Of a stretch of DNA of 64,000 nt, positions 1 to 10,400 are shown in pieces. Both the position numbers and the translations under genes were made by a program. Location of the stretch: NCBI GenBank assembly GCA_049487715.1, contig CP150548.1, forward strand, positions 620,001-684,000, given 5' to 3'. Origin of the DNA: Pycnococcus provasolii. Taxonomy: Eukaryota; Chlorophyta; Pseudoscourfieldiophyceae; Pseudoscourfieldiales. A model generated the notes under the pieces. It was not told where the DNA came from, did no database searches, and saw only the letters and a list, made by a program, of their open reading frames with translations. Each line of letters opens with the position of its first letter. Position 1 is the first letter of the stretch.

Positions 1-1130
1 CGTGAAGCTTGCGAAGATGTGTTCATCGCCGATTCAATCATAACGCCTTGCTGCGCTTTGGCTACCATCGATTTGTGCGATTCAAGCGCCGCGACGATAG
101 CTTCGTGCGAAGCTAGAACTGCATCAATTATTTGCTCGCCATAAGCGTCGATGTTTGCCAGAACACGGTCTGCTCTTTCTCTTGTTCGCGAGCATGTGTT
201 CACCAGCTCGTCGACCACCTCATCGAAGACTCGTGTTGGGTCGTCGTTGGGTATGTCGGAGAGTAAAGCGGCGAGAACTTCCGCACTGTTCAGCGCGAAA
301 TGAAATTCATCCGCACTCAAGTCATTGAGAGCACCTTCCGTCGGCGGAGTTGGCGTAGATGCCGGCAGGTCGTCCGCGGTGAGCGGTAAATTTTGACGGC
401 TTGCTATCGATGTGTTCGCGCCTTGCAGAAGTGCCTCCCCTTGCGCCATTCGCGTTCGGGCACTTGGGTTCTCCGTGAACGGGTTCGTAGCGGCACGTTG
501 AGGATGCCAATGACCCGTTCCTACTTGCGCTAAAACTTCGTTGTGCTCGGCCAGCTCCGCCTCCGCAATCGCCTGCTCGATAGCAGCTCTGTCCACTTCG
601 GCAAGCCCGTCCAAGCTCATTTCCGGATTACTCGGGGGAGGGGTAAGAACAGGAGCCATCTCCGAGCCAACACTACGCAGTGGAAATGCCACACCCTGTG
701 CCTTGAGTGCCGCGTAGGCTTCGTGCAATGACTGCGTTCTGTCGCCGAGCTGCTCACCCCACTGCTGAATAATCCCAAGCGCCTTCTCCGATGCCTCGCT
801 TTCCGAAGTTGCAAGGCGCACTATGGCCGCTAGCGCACCACTTGGTTGTAGACTATTGTGCAGAGCGGGACCCGAGTTCTTCACGATCGTTTCCACAAGC
901 GTGAGCGCAAGCTTTTGCTCTTCAGGCGGACGTGAGTACAGCGCCGACGCTATCACACGTAACGACGCCGGACCCGCGCCTTGTTCGTCTGCCGCTATGA
1001 TGTCAACGAGGTCCATGTTCAGTCCCCAGTCTGCTTCCCCCTCTAGCACTTTGCTGAGCGCCTTCTCCGTGAGCGCGGCCGCAGTCTCGGCTAGTCCCGA
1101 GGGCGCGGTGGTGGCGGTCGTTCGCCACAT
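1..1130 (-). CDS. VHS-GAT domain protein (TOM1/GGA-like), 3' end outside window
   Basis: The minus-strand frame from the ATG at 1130 stays open to the window edge (at least 376 residues). Residues about 12-150 match a VHS domain (WGLNMDLVDII, then ALTLVETIVKNSG). A linker follows that is rich in P, A and E and holds an NPF motif (TNPFTENPS, near 470-490), which in known proteins binds EH domains. Residues about 270-376 look like the helical GAT domain (VFDEVVDELVNTCSRTRER). By family knowledge, VHS-GAT proteins (TOM1, TOL in plants, GGA) bind ubiquitinated cargo at endosomes or the trans-Golgi network. No GAE ear can be judged because the C-terminus is missing, so TOM1/TOL is more likely than GGA but not proven. 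It shares a 286-base divergent promoter with RAD18. Confidence 0.8.
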   Translation of the reverse strand, partial: MWRTTATTAPSGLAETAAALTEKALSKVLEGEADWGLNMDLVDIIAADEQGAGPASLRVIASALYSRPPEEQKLALTLVETIVKNSGPALHNSLQPSGALAAIVRLATSESEASEKALGIIQQWGEQLGDRTQSLHEAYAALKAQGVAFPLRSVGSEMAPVLTPPPSNPEMSLDGLAEVDRAAIEQAIAEAELAEHNEVLAQVGTGHWHPQRAATNPFTENPSARTRMAQGEALLQGANTSIASRQNLPLTADDLPASTPTPPTEGALNDLSADEFHFALNSAEVLAALLSDIPNDDPTRVFDEVVDELVNTCSRTRERADRVLANIDAYGEQIIDAVLASHEAIVAALESHKSMVAKAQQGVMIESAMNTSSQAS

Positions 1131-1416
1131 CACGCAGCGTCACGAGCCAGTGGGCGTTTGGCTTACTTTACCGCCCGTGGCCAGCCCACCACTTGGACCC
1201 AGGAAGACAGACCGAGGAGCAAGGCCGAGGAAGACTAGGCCGAGGAGGGGACCGTCGGGCAGGATTTTTCGCCAACAGTTCCAAGGCGGATCCCCGGACG
1301 GTGCGCATCCCCTCAGCCTGGTCCAAACGGTCCAAACGTTAGTCCAACCTTCGCTCCCGCCCACCCGCTGCGCCTCAAGAGCCACACAGCACAATCACAC
1401 AAAAACTAAAAAAACT

Positions 1417-2640
1417 ATGGACGACGCGGAGCCTGACGTGTGGCTGAATACAAGGCTCGACGGGCTTCACGCTGTCGACGCTGCGATGCGCTGCAGCATA
1501 TGCAAAGAGTTCGTTGACGTGCCTGTTGCGCTCAACTGCGGGCACTCGTTCTGCTCCCTCTGCATACGCCGCAGCCTCGAATTCAGGGCGCAGTGTCCCA
1601 CTTGTCGTGCGCCAGCAGATGTTAACGAGTTGCGCCCCAACCGAGGCCTGGAGGCAGCGATCAACGCCTTTCGCGCTGCGCGGAGTGTTCTCCTGGCTCT
1701 ATCGCGCTCTCCAGTTCCGCCGCGTGAAGACACCGTTCGGCCCAGACGGCACGGAAGCTCCGCCGCAAATGCGGTGGTGCTGTCTGACGCGAGTGGTGGC
1801 GAGGACGACCAGGGGTATGGCGACGAGGAGGACGATAGCGACTACGAGCCGGATCCTCCGTCAAAGCAACCTTCAACTCGGCATGCGGCACCTGTGAGGG
1901 TGGTCGCAGACTCGGCTGCAGCGTCACCGGCGCCAACTGCCGCCAGGAAGCGCCCAGATGGAACGGTGACGTGCCCCGTCTGCGGTACGTCCGTCACCGA
2001 GAAGCTCATCAATCAGCACCTCAACGTCTGTCTTACGCGCTCAACAGCTGGCGCCCCGGCTTCCTTGGCAGCTTTGACGCCTCGGGGAGGTGCCGACGTC
2101 GAAGAACTAGGAGCTGGCTCCAGCGTCAACGCCGCCGCCGATACACGGCAAAATTCACGGTCGCTGCATCCCGCCGCAGGTACAAGCAGCGCAGCAATAG
2201 GTGGTCACGCGGGACAGGGTGCAGCACCTCCACAGCGCGCGGGCAAGGTGTGCTACCAGATCATGAACGAGACCCAGCTCAGGCGCCTCCTGGCAAACAT
2301 ACCTGGAATGAATACCGCGGGGAATAAGGCGGCGCTCGAGGCGAGACATAAGGAATACGTGCTGCGCTACAACGCAGAGCTCGATAGGGGAGCTGAAGTT
2401 TCCGTGCGCTCTATCGTCGACGCGATGAATCGCCAGGAACGCAACCGCCAAAATCAGGGCAGAAATCTCTTCTCGATGGCGGCATCATCGCGCGACGCGA
2501 GCGCGACTGTCTCTACTCGCGCGAGATCACGCGAAATCGACGATTCGCCGACGAAAGGCAACGTGCAGCCATCAGCAAAACCTTCGGACTTCAGCTCACT
2601 TATCGAGCAAGTGAAACGGCGCAAGATGGCAAACTCCTAG
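1417..2640 (+). CDS. RAD18: E3 ubiquitin-protein ligase RAD18
   Basis: 407 residues from the ATG at 1417. The frame is open further upstream, but that part overlaps the divergent gene and has no domain. The order of domains is the RAD18 order: a C3HC4 RING at residues 26-64 (CSICKEF, CGHSFCSLC, CPTCRAP), an acidic linker, a UBZ4-type zinc finger near 186-208 (CPVCG, then HLNVC), and a SAP domain near 278-325 (YQIMNETQLRRLLANI). RAD18 with RAD6 mono-ubiquitinates PCNA at stalled forks and opens translesion synthesis; it acts in the nucleus. The C-terminus (QVKRRK) is basic. It is convergent with the EF-hand gene, with only 48 bases between stop codons. Confidence 0.93.
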   Translation: MDDAEPDVWLNTRLDGLHAVDAAMRCSICKEFVDVPVALNCGHSFCSLCIRRSLEFRAQCPTCRAPADVNELRPNRGLEAAINAFRAARSVLLALSRSPVPPREDTVRPRRHGSSAANAVVLSDASGGEDDQGYGDEEDDSDYEPDPPSKQPSTRHAAPVRVVADSAAASPAPTAARKRPDGTVTCPVCGTSVTEKLINQHLNVCLTRSTAGAPASLAALTPRGGADVEELGAGSSVNAAADTRQNSRSLHPAAGTSSAAIGGHAGQGAAPPQRAGKVCYQIMNETQLRRLLANIPGMNTAGNKAALEARHKEYVLRYNAELDRGAEVSVRSIVDAMNRQERNRQNQGRNLFSMAASSRDASATVSTRARSREIDDSPTKGNVQPSAKPSDFSSLIEQVKRRKMANS

Positions 2641-2688
2641 ACTTGTTGAGACTTGTACATCATTCTGATAATCGTTACTTGATAATCG

Positions 2689-3666
2689 TCACCCCATGTT
2701 GTTGTTGACCCACCAGTCTTGAAATTCTTCAAGGTCAATTGAGCCTCCGCCGTCCGCGTCAATTTCATGGAACATTTGCGTTGCCTGTTCCTCATCCGCG
2801 TCGAGATTCTTGAGATTCATAATCAACTCTCTGAACTCGTTGATGTCGATTTCGCCACTCCCATCCCCGTCAACGTGGATGAAGAGTTCCTTTGCAAAGT
2901 TCATGCTTTCAATGCGGCGTGCGTTCTCCTCCTCCTCCTTTTTCCTCTTCTCGTCAGCCTGTGCGGAGCTCACGTAGAACGCCTGTATGCCTTCCGCCTC
3001 GGTGGGGTTCAACTTCGGATAAGCGAGTTGCAAAACGTGACCGAAGCTAAGTGTTTTAACGCCGAGTCTGCGTATGGCGCTCTCGACGACGCTGCGACGC
3101 TGCCCAGTGGTGAGGCCTTGCATACCATGGATGAACTTTCCTCTGCCGCCACTAAAGGAATGTCTTCTAGCTCCCGCTTCTTCGATTGCCTGGGACCGAA
3201 AGTCAGCCTCTTCCAAATCGTCGTCGTCGTCGTCACTGCTGTCGCCTCCACCACTTCCACCCAAACGCTCACTCTTAAATAGAAGACGTTCCATCTGCGC
3301 CACCACCTCGTCGCTGTCCAAACCGCCGGACAAGTCGACGTCGCAGTCGATGAACAGCTCGTAACGCGCGCGAATTTCCTTACACGACACCAGTCCGTGT
3401 GACTGTGTTCTGAAGTACAATATCACTGCGCGCTCTTCACTCGTCATGTCGTTCACCGCAACTTTCGGGTCCGTCAGGTCAAGGACGGTTCCAGCAGCTT
3501 TCTCCGCACCACTTAAGCTGCTCCTCCGTCGACCGCCATCTTTCGAGTGTCGGCTCGTACTCAGAGACGAAAGAAGGCCCCTCGCCTGGTGTGCGGATAT
3601 GCTGCTATCCTGGTTTCTCAGCTGGTCTATTAACTGCGACGACCTGTTGTCTCTCCTGTTGGCCAT
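2689..3666 (-). CDS. EF-hand calcium-binding protein
   Basis: 325 residues if translation begins at the ATG at 3666; the frame continues to a TTG at 3732 but no earlier ATG exists. Three EF-hand loops are visible: DCDVDLSGGLDSDEV near residue 105, HVDGDGSGEIDINEF near 263 and EIDADGGGSIDLEEF near 300, the last two forming a canonical pair. A Ser/Asp-rich stretch (SGGGDSSDDDDDDL) and a charged helix rich in K and E lie between. There is no kinase, membrane segment or signal peptide, so it is probably a soluble calcium sensor. The partner is unknown. A flagellar role is possible given the dynein and EML genes nearby, but this is a guess. Confidence 0.8.
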   Translation of the reverse strand: MANRRDNRSSQLIDQLRNQDSSISAHQARGLLSSLSTSRHSKDGGRRRSSLSGAEKAAGTVLDLTDPKVAVNDMTSEERAVILYFRTQSHGLVSCKEIRARYELFIDCDVDLSGGLDSDEVVAQMERLLFKSERLGGSGGGDSSDDDDDDLEEADFRSQAIEEAGARRHSFSGGRGKFIHGMQGLTTGQRRSVVESAIRRLGVKTLSFGHVLQLAYPKLNPTEAEGIQAFYVSSAQADEKRKKEEEENARRIESMNFAKELFIHVDGDGSGEIDINEFRELIMNLKNLDADEEQATQMFHEIDADGGGSIDLEEFQDWWVNNNMG

Positions 3667-4412
3667 GGCGTCGCGTAACAGTGCGTGGGCGGTAAGGTTG
3701 TTGCACGGTGTGGCGCGCTGCGCAGCGGCCAAGCTAAAGGATAGAGTGGAGAAATCCGACTTCCGGGGAGGGTTTGCAGTGCGGCGGCTTCCCGGGGCAA
3801 GGGCATATCATGCCCATATGTGGTTGATATGCCCTTGCCCGGGGCCCGTTTGGGGATACAGTAAAAAGTAGGTCGCGAGATTGGCGAGAAATCCGCAGGT
3901 CGGATCCTCCGGACCATCTTGGCGCCACGCCACGTGCCCACGTCTGACTCTGGACTAGTCTCTGGACTTCCATTCGAGACCAAATCCAAACGACTCTGCA
4001 GGGGTCCAACGAGTATCCCCTATCCCTCCAGTCATCAGGACTTCAGGAGGCCGTGGCGTTTTCTTCTCGAAAAACAACACGTCACAGGGTGACAGGGCAC
4101 CTTTTCCACCTTGCGGCCTTCCAGAAAGGCACCAGTGTTCCTTGACTTCTTCCAATTTGAGGCCGACGGCCGTTGGTGTGTCTCTTGATGACCACCTGAG
4201 TTAACGTGGTGCAACACCGAAACTGCAAGTCTGCAAGGACTTTGTTGCAACTTGCAAGGCGGGACAGATTTTAGCGACTTTACCAACTAGCGTGGTTCTC
4301 TGCCAGAATAACTCTGGATCAAAAGAGTGTGAATACGAAGCTGTTTTTTTTTTTTTTACAAGTGGACATTGGTCCATTTGAAGTCACAGAAGAAACACTG
4401 TAACTTAGCGTT
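3667..4412. other. Intergenic region between two minus-strand genes
   Basis: This 746-base stretch holds the promoter of the EF-hand gene and the 3' end of the EML-PLAT gene. It contains a strong inverted repeat at 3791-3844 (listed separately), a T-run at 4344-4357, and a TTACA (TGTAA on the minus strand) at 4356-4360 that fits a polyadenylation signal for the EML-PLAT transcript. The short open frames here show no family similarity that I recognise. Confidence 0.5.
3791..3844. repeat. Inverted repeat, 20-nt arms with 14-nt loop
   Basis: The left arm at 3791-3810 and the right arm at 3825-3844 are reverse complements except for one base (G opposite G near the outer end): 16 paired bases, one mismatch, three paired bases. 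The core is GGGCATATCA facing TGATATGCCC. The loop (3811-3824) itself starts with TGCCCATATG. It lies about 125-180 bases upstream of the EF-hand ATG. It could be a fold-back element remnant, a protein-binding palindrome, or a hairpin in the 5' UTR. Confidence 0.8.
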
Positions 4413-7400
4413 CTAAGCAAGCTCAAGCACCTCTTCGATAGAATTGGCGGTCTCACCTGTCGACGGGTTCGAATAGTACTCCGTGGTGCTGCCACCCATG
4501 GTGAAGCGAGTCACCTCCCAGCCTTCGGGCAGCGTCTTTGGCGCATCTGACGCGACGCTATCGTCCTGCGACGACGATGGTGCCGTGGCAGCTTGGGGTT
4601 GTGAGGTGGCTACAATCTGCTCGCGCGCAACTCCCTGCTTAGTCTCGCGGCCGACAAGTCGAGCGGTCTTGACCTTGCTCGAAAGCCACGCCGGCCCTCC
4701 GTCGGGCTCGAAAGAGAACTCGCGACCTGTGGCCACCTCCTCGAGCTTAATGACTGACACCTGCCATTTATCTCCGCCGGCAAGTGTTGCGACGATGGCA
4801 AGCTTGGGTTCATGATTACCCCATGGAACGAAGTCTTCTCGACCAACCTCAAAAGGCGTGACGTGGCCCTTGTCAAATGCACCCTTTCGACGAACTACCG
4901 TGGCAGGAAGGCAGGCAAGTATGTCTTGCCAGAGCATCACATCTGTTCCTTCGCGGACTTCAACCAAGTCGAGACTGATGTCGTCATTGGTGCCTGCCCA
5001 CATGTCATTTCCCGTCGCCACCGTGACAATGTAACGAGTCGATACGTCGAAGATGCGAGTCCACTTCAATTCTTGCTTCTTCTTCAACAGCTCGCTTCCC
5101 TTCCCGCGCTTTCCATTGTCCAAGTTTGGTAGCACGGCAAACGTCTTCTTCGTGTTTCTGTTCATTGCCACCACGCCGCTCACAATCCAGTCCGATCCTG
5201 AGCCACCTCCGTCATGACTCAGCTGTACCTCGGCGAGACCTCCAAGGCCGGCTTCCTCGGCAACTGGCTGGCTAAGCAGCACTTCAAATGTGTCCACGGA
5301 GGCACGTTCGAAGTGGCTCTTCTGCTGATCGAGAATCGGAGTTGCAGAGCGTCCGCCGTCGCCTACGAGAGTGATCGACACCCTAGCATCTGTGCCGCTC
5401 CACATCTCGTCCGCGGTGTAGAATGTCAGGCTCCAAGGGAACTTGCCCATAGCGCCGGTAGCGCTGCTTCCTCCCGTCCGTGAGGTGACCGGCGTCAGCC
5501 CACCAGGCGACGTGGAGTTCGCGTCCCAGTGCTTTGTCAGATTTTTCGGTCGTTCGAACCACGCACGGCAGTCGAAGCGATAACTCGTGCCGCCAACAGG
5601 GCCGTTGGGCGCAAAGTGCGTGACCTCGATGTGATCAAGATGCCACGCGCTGCCAAAATCGAGCGTCCACGGCTTGAGCTCTAGCGAGATATACTGCAGA
5701 GCGAGAGATTTGTGATCTGCAGGATTCAGGAGAGGATCCTCGTTAACGGGAATGTCGAAGCTGAAAACATCCTCTTGCCCGCTTTCGAAATTGTTTCTCG
5801 CATTCTCCAGCTTGCGAACGAGAGATCGATTTGCATCCGGACCTCGCAAATTGACCATGACCGTGCTGTCCGTGCCCGCATGGCGGATGGTGGAGGTGAA
5901 CGTACGTATCGTGTAGGCGGACGTCTTCCTTTGTTCAGCCAGCTTCTTGGCCTCCTCAGTACCCGAAGCGTAGAAGGTGTGCGATAGACCATCCTCAGAC
6001 CCAGATTTCAGGCGCTTCAACCACGTATCATGGCATGGGAAGTGGTAAGATACCGCATCAGCCAAATCTGTCACCTCCACCTCTCTCACGGCCCAATCGT
6101 CACCAGTAATCGCATTACCCGAGTCATCATGTCTCAGAGTGACCGCGGTGAGAGGGCCGAGGTCCTCAAGAACTGTTACGCGCACTTCGCGCCTCGTTGC
6201 GCGGTCGAAGTTTTCACGGCACTCCAGAGCCAACTCGCCCGTGCTCTTTCCGGAGGATCCGTGGAGGCGGATAAACGCATTCGATCCAGTACCAGCCCAT
6301 CGGATGTCCGATGTGACGACAGCAATCTCGTACTCGAGTCGCTTGGGTCTTGGCTTTCCTGCACCCTCAGGCAACGCCTCCACCTTTCGCCCCTCCTTCT
6401 CATCGAGCCATCGCTCGATGACGAAAGTAGCCTCTACGCCCGCCAGGCTTGTATTGATGACGTGCACACTGTCAACACGCCAAGCCGACCCGAACCAAGC
6501 ACCATCGTGCCACAGGTCGAGCTGAGTGAACGAGTCTCCAACACTTCGTGCCTGGACAACAAATGTCTGCGTTGTATTGCGCTTGAAATCGTCCGCGCTG
6601 CTCTCGAGCGTCAATTCGCCCGTGTCACCCAGCGGTCCGTGTAGGCGGCAGAAAACATTTGCGTCGGTTCCCGCTCCACGCACGTTCGACGTGGTCACGC
6701 TGATATGATAGGTGCTCATCTGTCCGAGAACGCCGGCATCGCGAACCCCGCCCGCCTCCAGTCGCACTGGAGTCTTCGCCTTAACCCAGTCATGATGTGC
6801 ACAGAAAACGTGCTGAAGTGTGTTCCCGCTCGATGGATCCGTCTGCTGACTAGCCGGTGGTTTTTCTCGTATGTGGATTTCGACATCCTCCAGAAACCAG
6901 TCATTCCCAAAGAGACCTGAACCATCGTGTTGTACCACGCAGTGAGAGAACTCCGCTATGCCGTCGTCCTCAAAGTAGAATTTGTCTGTGGCATTGCGCT
7001 TGAAGTCATTCGCGCTAGACTCTAAAACGTGCGGCATTGTTGATTTTCCCTGCGATAATGTTTCGTGGTTTTAGTTGTTAGTCTGCCGATTTGGGCCATG
7101 ATTGGTTGATTGGTTGTCTTTTCTGTCTAAAATTACCTTCGTGTCAAATAGCTGAATGGACACGACCGCATCCGTTCCTGCGCCGCGCATATCTCCTGTG
7201 CGGCACGAAATCTCATAAATGACCAGAGGCGCCCCGCTCAGCTTCGCTTCATTCGATCTGAATACCTGTGACATTGACATCGGATTGCCGGGATCAAACC
7301 ACTTGTCCACCGTGAAGTAAGATCTCGGAACGCTTTCGTCTGACATGTCCGTCACTTCCACGCTAGAGCAGTGCCACTTGCGCTTGAAGAGGCCAAATCC

Positions 7401-10400
7401 ATCAGAATGCAGACGAATGCGATCAATCGAAGCGCCAAGATTTTTGCTAGGCACAACAAAGCGATCTAATTTGCCACGCTCGAAGTTGTCCTCCGATGTG
7501 TCGAGCTTGAGCACATTCGAAGCCTGCCCAGCATCCTTTCCAAATAATTCTATACTGATATTGCTGTCGGTTCCTGCGCCACGTCGATCCGATGTGTGCA
7601 CAACCACCTCGTATCGGTGCTCGGAATTTGGATCCTTCATCGCGGTTGGGTCGTTGGCCTTCAGGGTGACCGGCTTGTTCTTCTTGATCCAGCATTCCGC
7701 GGTAAACGTGGTCGTAACTTCCTTGGCAAGCGAGCGAACCTTAACGTGTGACACATACCACTCGCTATTGCCGAATAGGTCGCCGGCTCCATCATGCTCG
7801 AGCTTGAGCATAGACAGCGTGCCAAGTTCCTTATCTCTGACATTTGGGAGAGTGGCAAGATCAACTAGAAATTCGTCCTCCGTGTTGCGTTCGAAAGACG
7901 ATCTCTGCGCGTCGAGTGTTAGCTTGCCGCTGCTAGTTTGATTTCCATTTGCATCCGCTCCGTGCAGCGTAAAGCTCACGTTAGCATTCGTGCCGGCGCC
8001 GCGTTTGTCACCGGTGAATATGCTAATCCTGTACTTGTACTTGTGTTCCTCACTTTCGCTGGCGGCGACGAGAGTTCGCCTAATTTGCTTGTCGCCTATA
8101 CTAGCGTCAAACCACTTGCCGCAGGGGAATTCAGCCTGATCTCCTGTCGTTGTATTCACGACTGAAACGGATCGACAGTGCCAACCCGGACCGAGGCCTT
8201 TGTTATCATGGTACAAGAGCAGCTCAGTGATGTGCTCGACATCAATGTCTTGGAAATGGAACACATCCGTGCCGCCACGTTCAAAGTTATTTGCGGATGT
8301 GTCGCATTTCAGCACACCTGTGCGAAGATTTTTCGCAGGATTGCAGATCTGGCAAAACACGGTGGCATCTGTGCCGGCACCTTTGAGATCGCTTGTATAT
8401 ATTGTCACGCGATATTTCGATAGACTAGCAGTGCCATCCACGCCATCTCCAGATGTTGGCAACAGCGTCGCTTCGAGCTCTGCGTCACCTCCAAACCAGC
8501 GATTGCAAAGATACGTTGTCGTTGCACCATAGTTGACAGAATAGATCTTTACGCTTTCGCAAAACCAGCTTGACCCAAAGCCGAAGCCGTCGTGTCCGAG
8601 ACGTATTGACTGTACAGGATTTCCAACATTGGTCACGTCTCGGAGCTCAAAGGTGTTTAGTTCGTTGCGCTGGAAATCGTTGGCGCTCGAATCCAAGAGG
8701 GTCTTCTTGGTGCTGCCCTTTGGTCCGTTAAGGACAATGAAAACGTTGGCATCCGTACCGGCACCCTTGCGATCACCCGTTTTAATGCGAATCACGTAGG
8801 TGTCTTGTTCTGCGTCGGCATTACGATCGGTCACAGGCAGCGTGTACTCCGTTCCAACTCCAGCTTCGCTACTCTTCTCCAGCCACTTGTTGCAGTTAAA
8901 AAAGTAGTTGTCCCCCGAGAATTCGTCAGTCACCTCAGCGTAGCTGCAATGCCATCCCGCCATTAAACCATGATTGTCGTGTCCAATCACCAACGCCTTC
9001 AGCTTTCCCACGGATGCACACTCGTGGTTGAAACAGTCTGTCATACCTCGCTCGAAATTGTTCTTCCCACCATTGTCAAGCTTGATGATGTCTGTGGAAC
9101 GCTTTTCGCCGATGAGCTTGCAGTAAACATTCGCGTCAGTTCCAGCGCCACGTTTATCGCTCGTCTGAATGGTAATTCGATACAATACAGCCATAGTCGC
9201 CATGTCTTCTGCTGAGACCACGTCAAGAACACGCTCCGTCTTGCGATCACCTTCCGTCGAATCAAGCCATTTGTCGCAAAGAAAGACAAACCGATCGGTT
9301 GGTGGGACGCCATTGGAACCAACGCCGCGCCCCTCAGCCTCCTCTCCGTTCGTACGAATGTTTGTCACGACGACGTACTTCAGGTGCCAACCTGGGCTAG
9401 AACCCTTGCTGTTATGACCGACAGTCAGACGAGACAGTTGGCCACAGTCCAGTTCTGTGATATAGAATTCGTCGCGTCGATCGCGATCAAAATTCTCCTT
9501 GGCGTTGGACAAGAAGTGCTTCGTGCCACTCACCTGATTTCCGTCAAAGACGCCATGAAGAGTTACGTACACCTCTGCATCCGTGCCAGCTCCGCGTATG
9601 TCGCTCGTGACAACCTCGATGCTGTACTTTGTCTTTCGCCGCCGGCGCTTCGATGGCACGCCATCCGATGCCATCAGAGTTATGCTGATCTGCGGATGTT
9701 CCAACCATTTGTTGACATCCCATGTCAGTGTCCCAGCTTTTAGGGGACCAGTTGCAGCTGTACCAACCTGAGAAAGAATCACATCGTCAAGAAGCCAACC
9801 GGGGCTGTCACCGGTGTTGTCGTGACCGATAGTGATCGCCTTGAGCTCACTTGTCGGCTTGAACTTCGGTGGAAGTCTGACCTGGAACACGTCCTTCTTG
9901 CCACGTTCGAAATCATCCTTTGTCTGAGATAGCTCCATCTCTCCAGTATTTGTGCCGTCTGCCATGGAGAAATTGACAAACACGCGCGCATCTGTACCGC
10001 TTCCTTTCGCTTTCGCAGTGCTTAGAACGAGCTCGTAGACAAGATCATTCCGCACAGGAGCGGAGCCTCTCGGGAACAGAGTGACCGAGAGTGTATTATG
10101 TGCATCGTCCAGCCAATTGTCATACGGAAAGAGCAGATCGAAGGCAGGGCCGCCATCCTCCCCTTGACACGTAACACGCACAGAGGCGAGGTGCCACGAG
10201 GGCCCGGATCCCGAGTTGTCATGAGTAATGCGCAAGCTCGTCACTTTTTGCTTCATGCCGTCAAGCATACCAAGGCTGTTGCTAAGGATGGTGTCGTGAA
10301 ACGTCGTGCCACGCTTGAAATCGTCCGCCGACTTCTCCAGGCGAAGTAACTTGCTGTGCCCCTTTGCACCGTAGATAATCATGCTAACCGAAGCAGAGGT

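Noticed and set aside
3009-3272. Plus- and minus-strand Ser-rich frames in the EF-hand gene
   Set aside because: They are alternative frames of the acidic Asp run and carry no domain.
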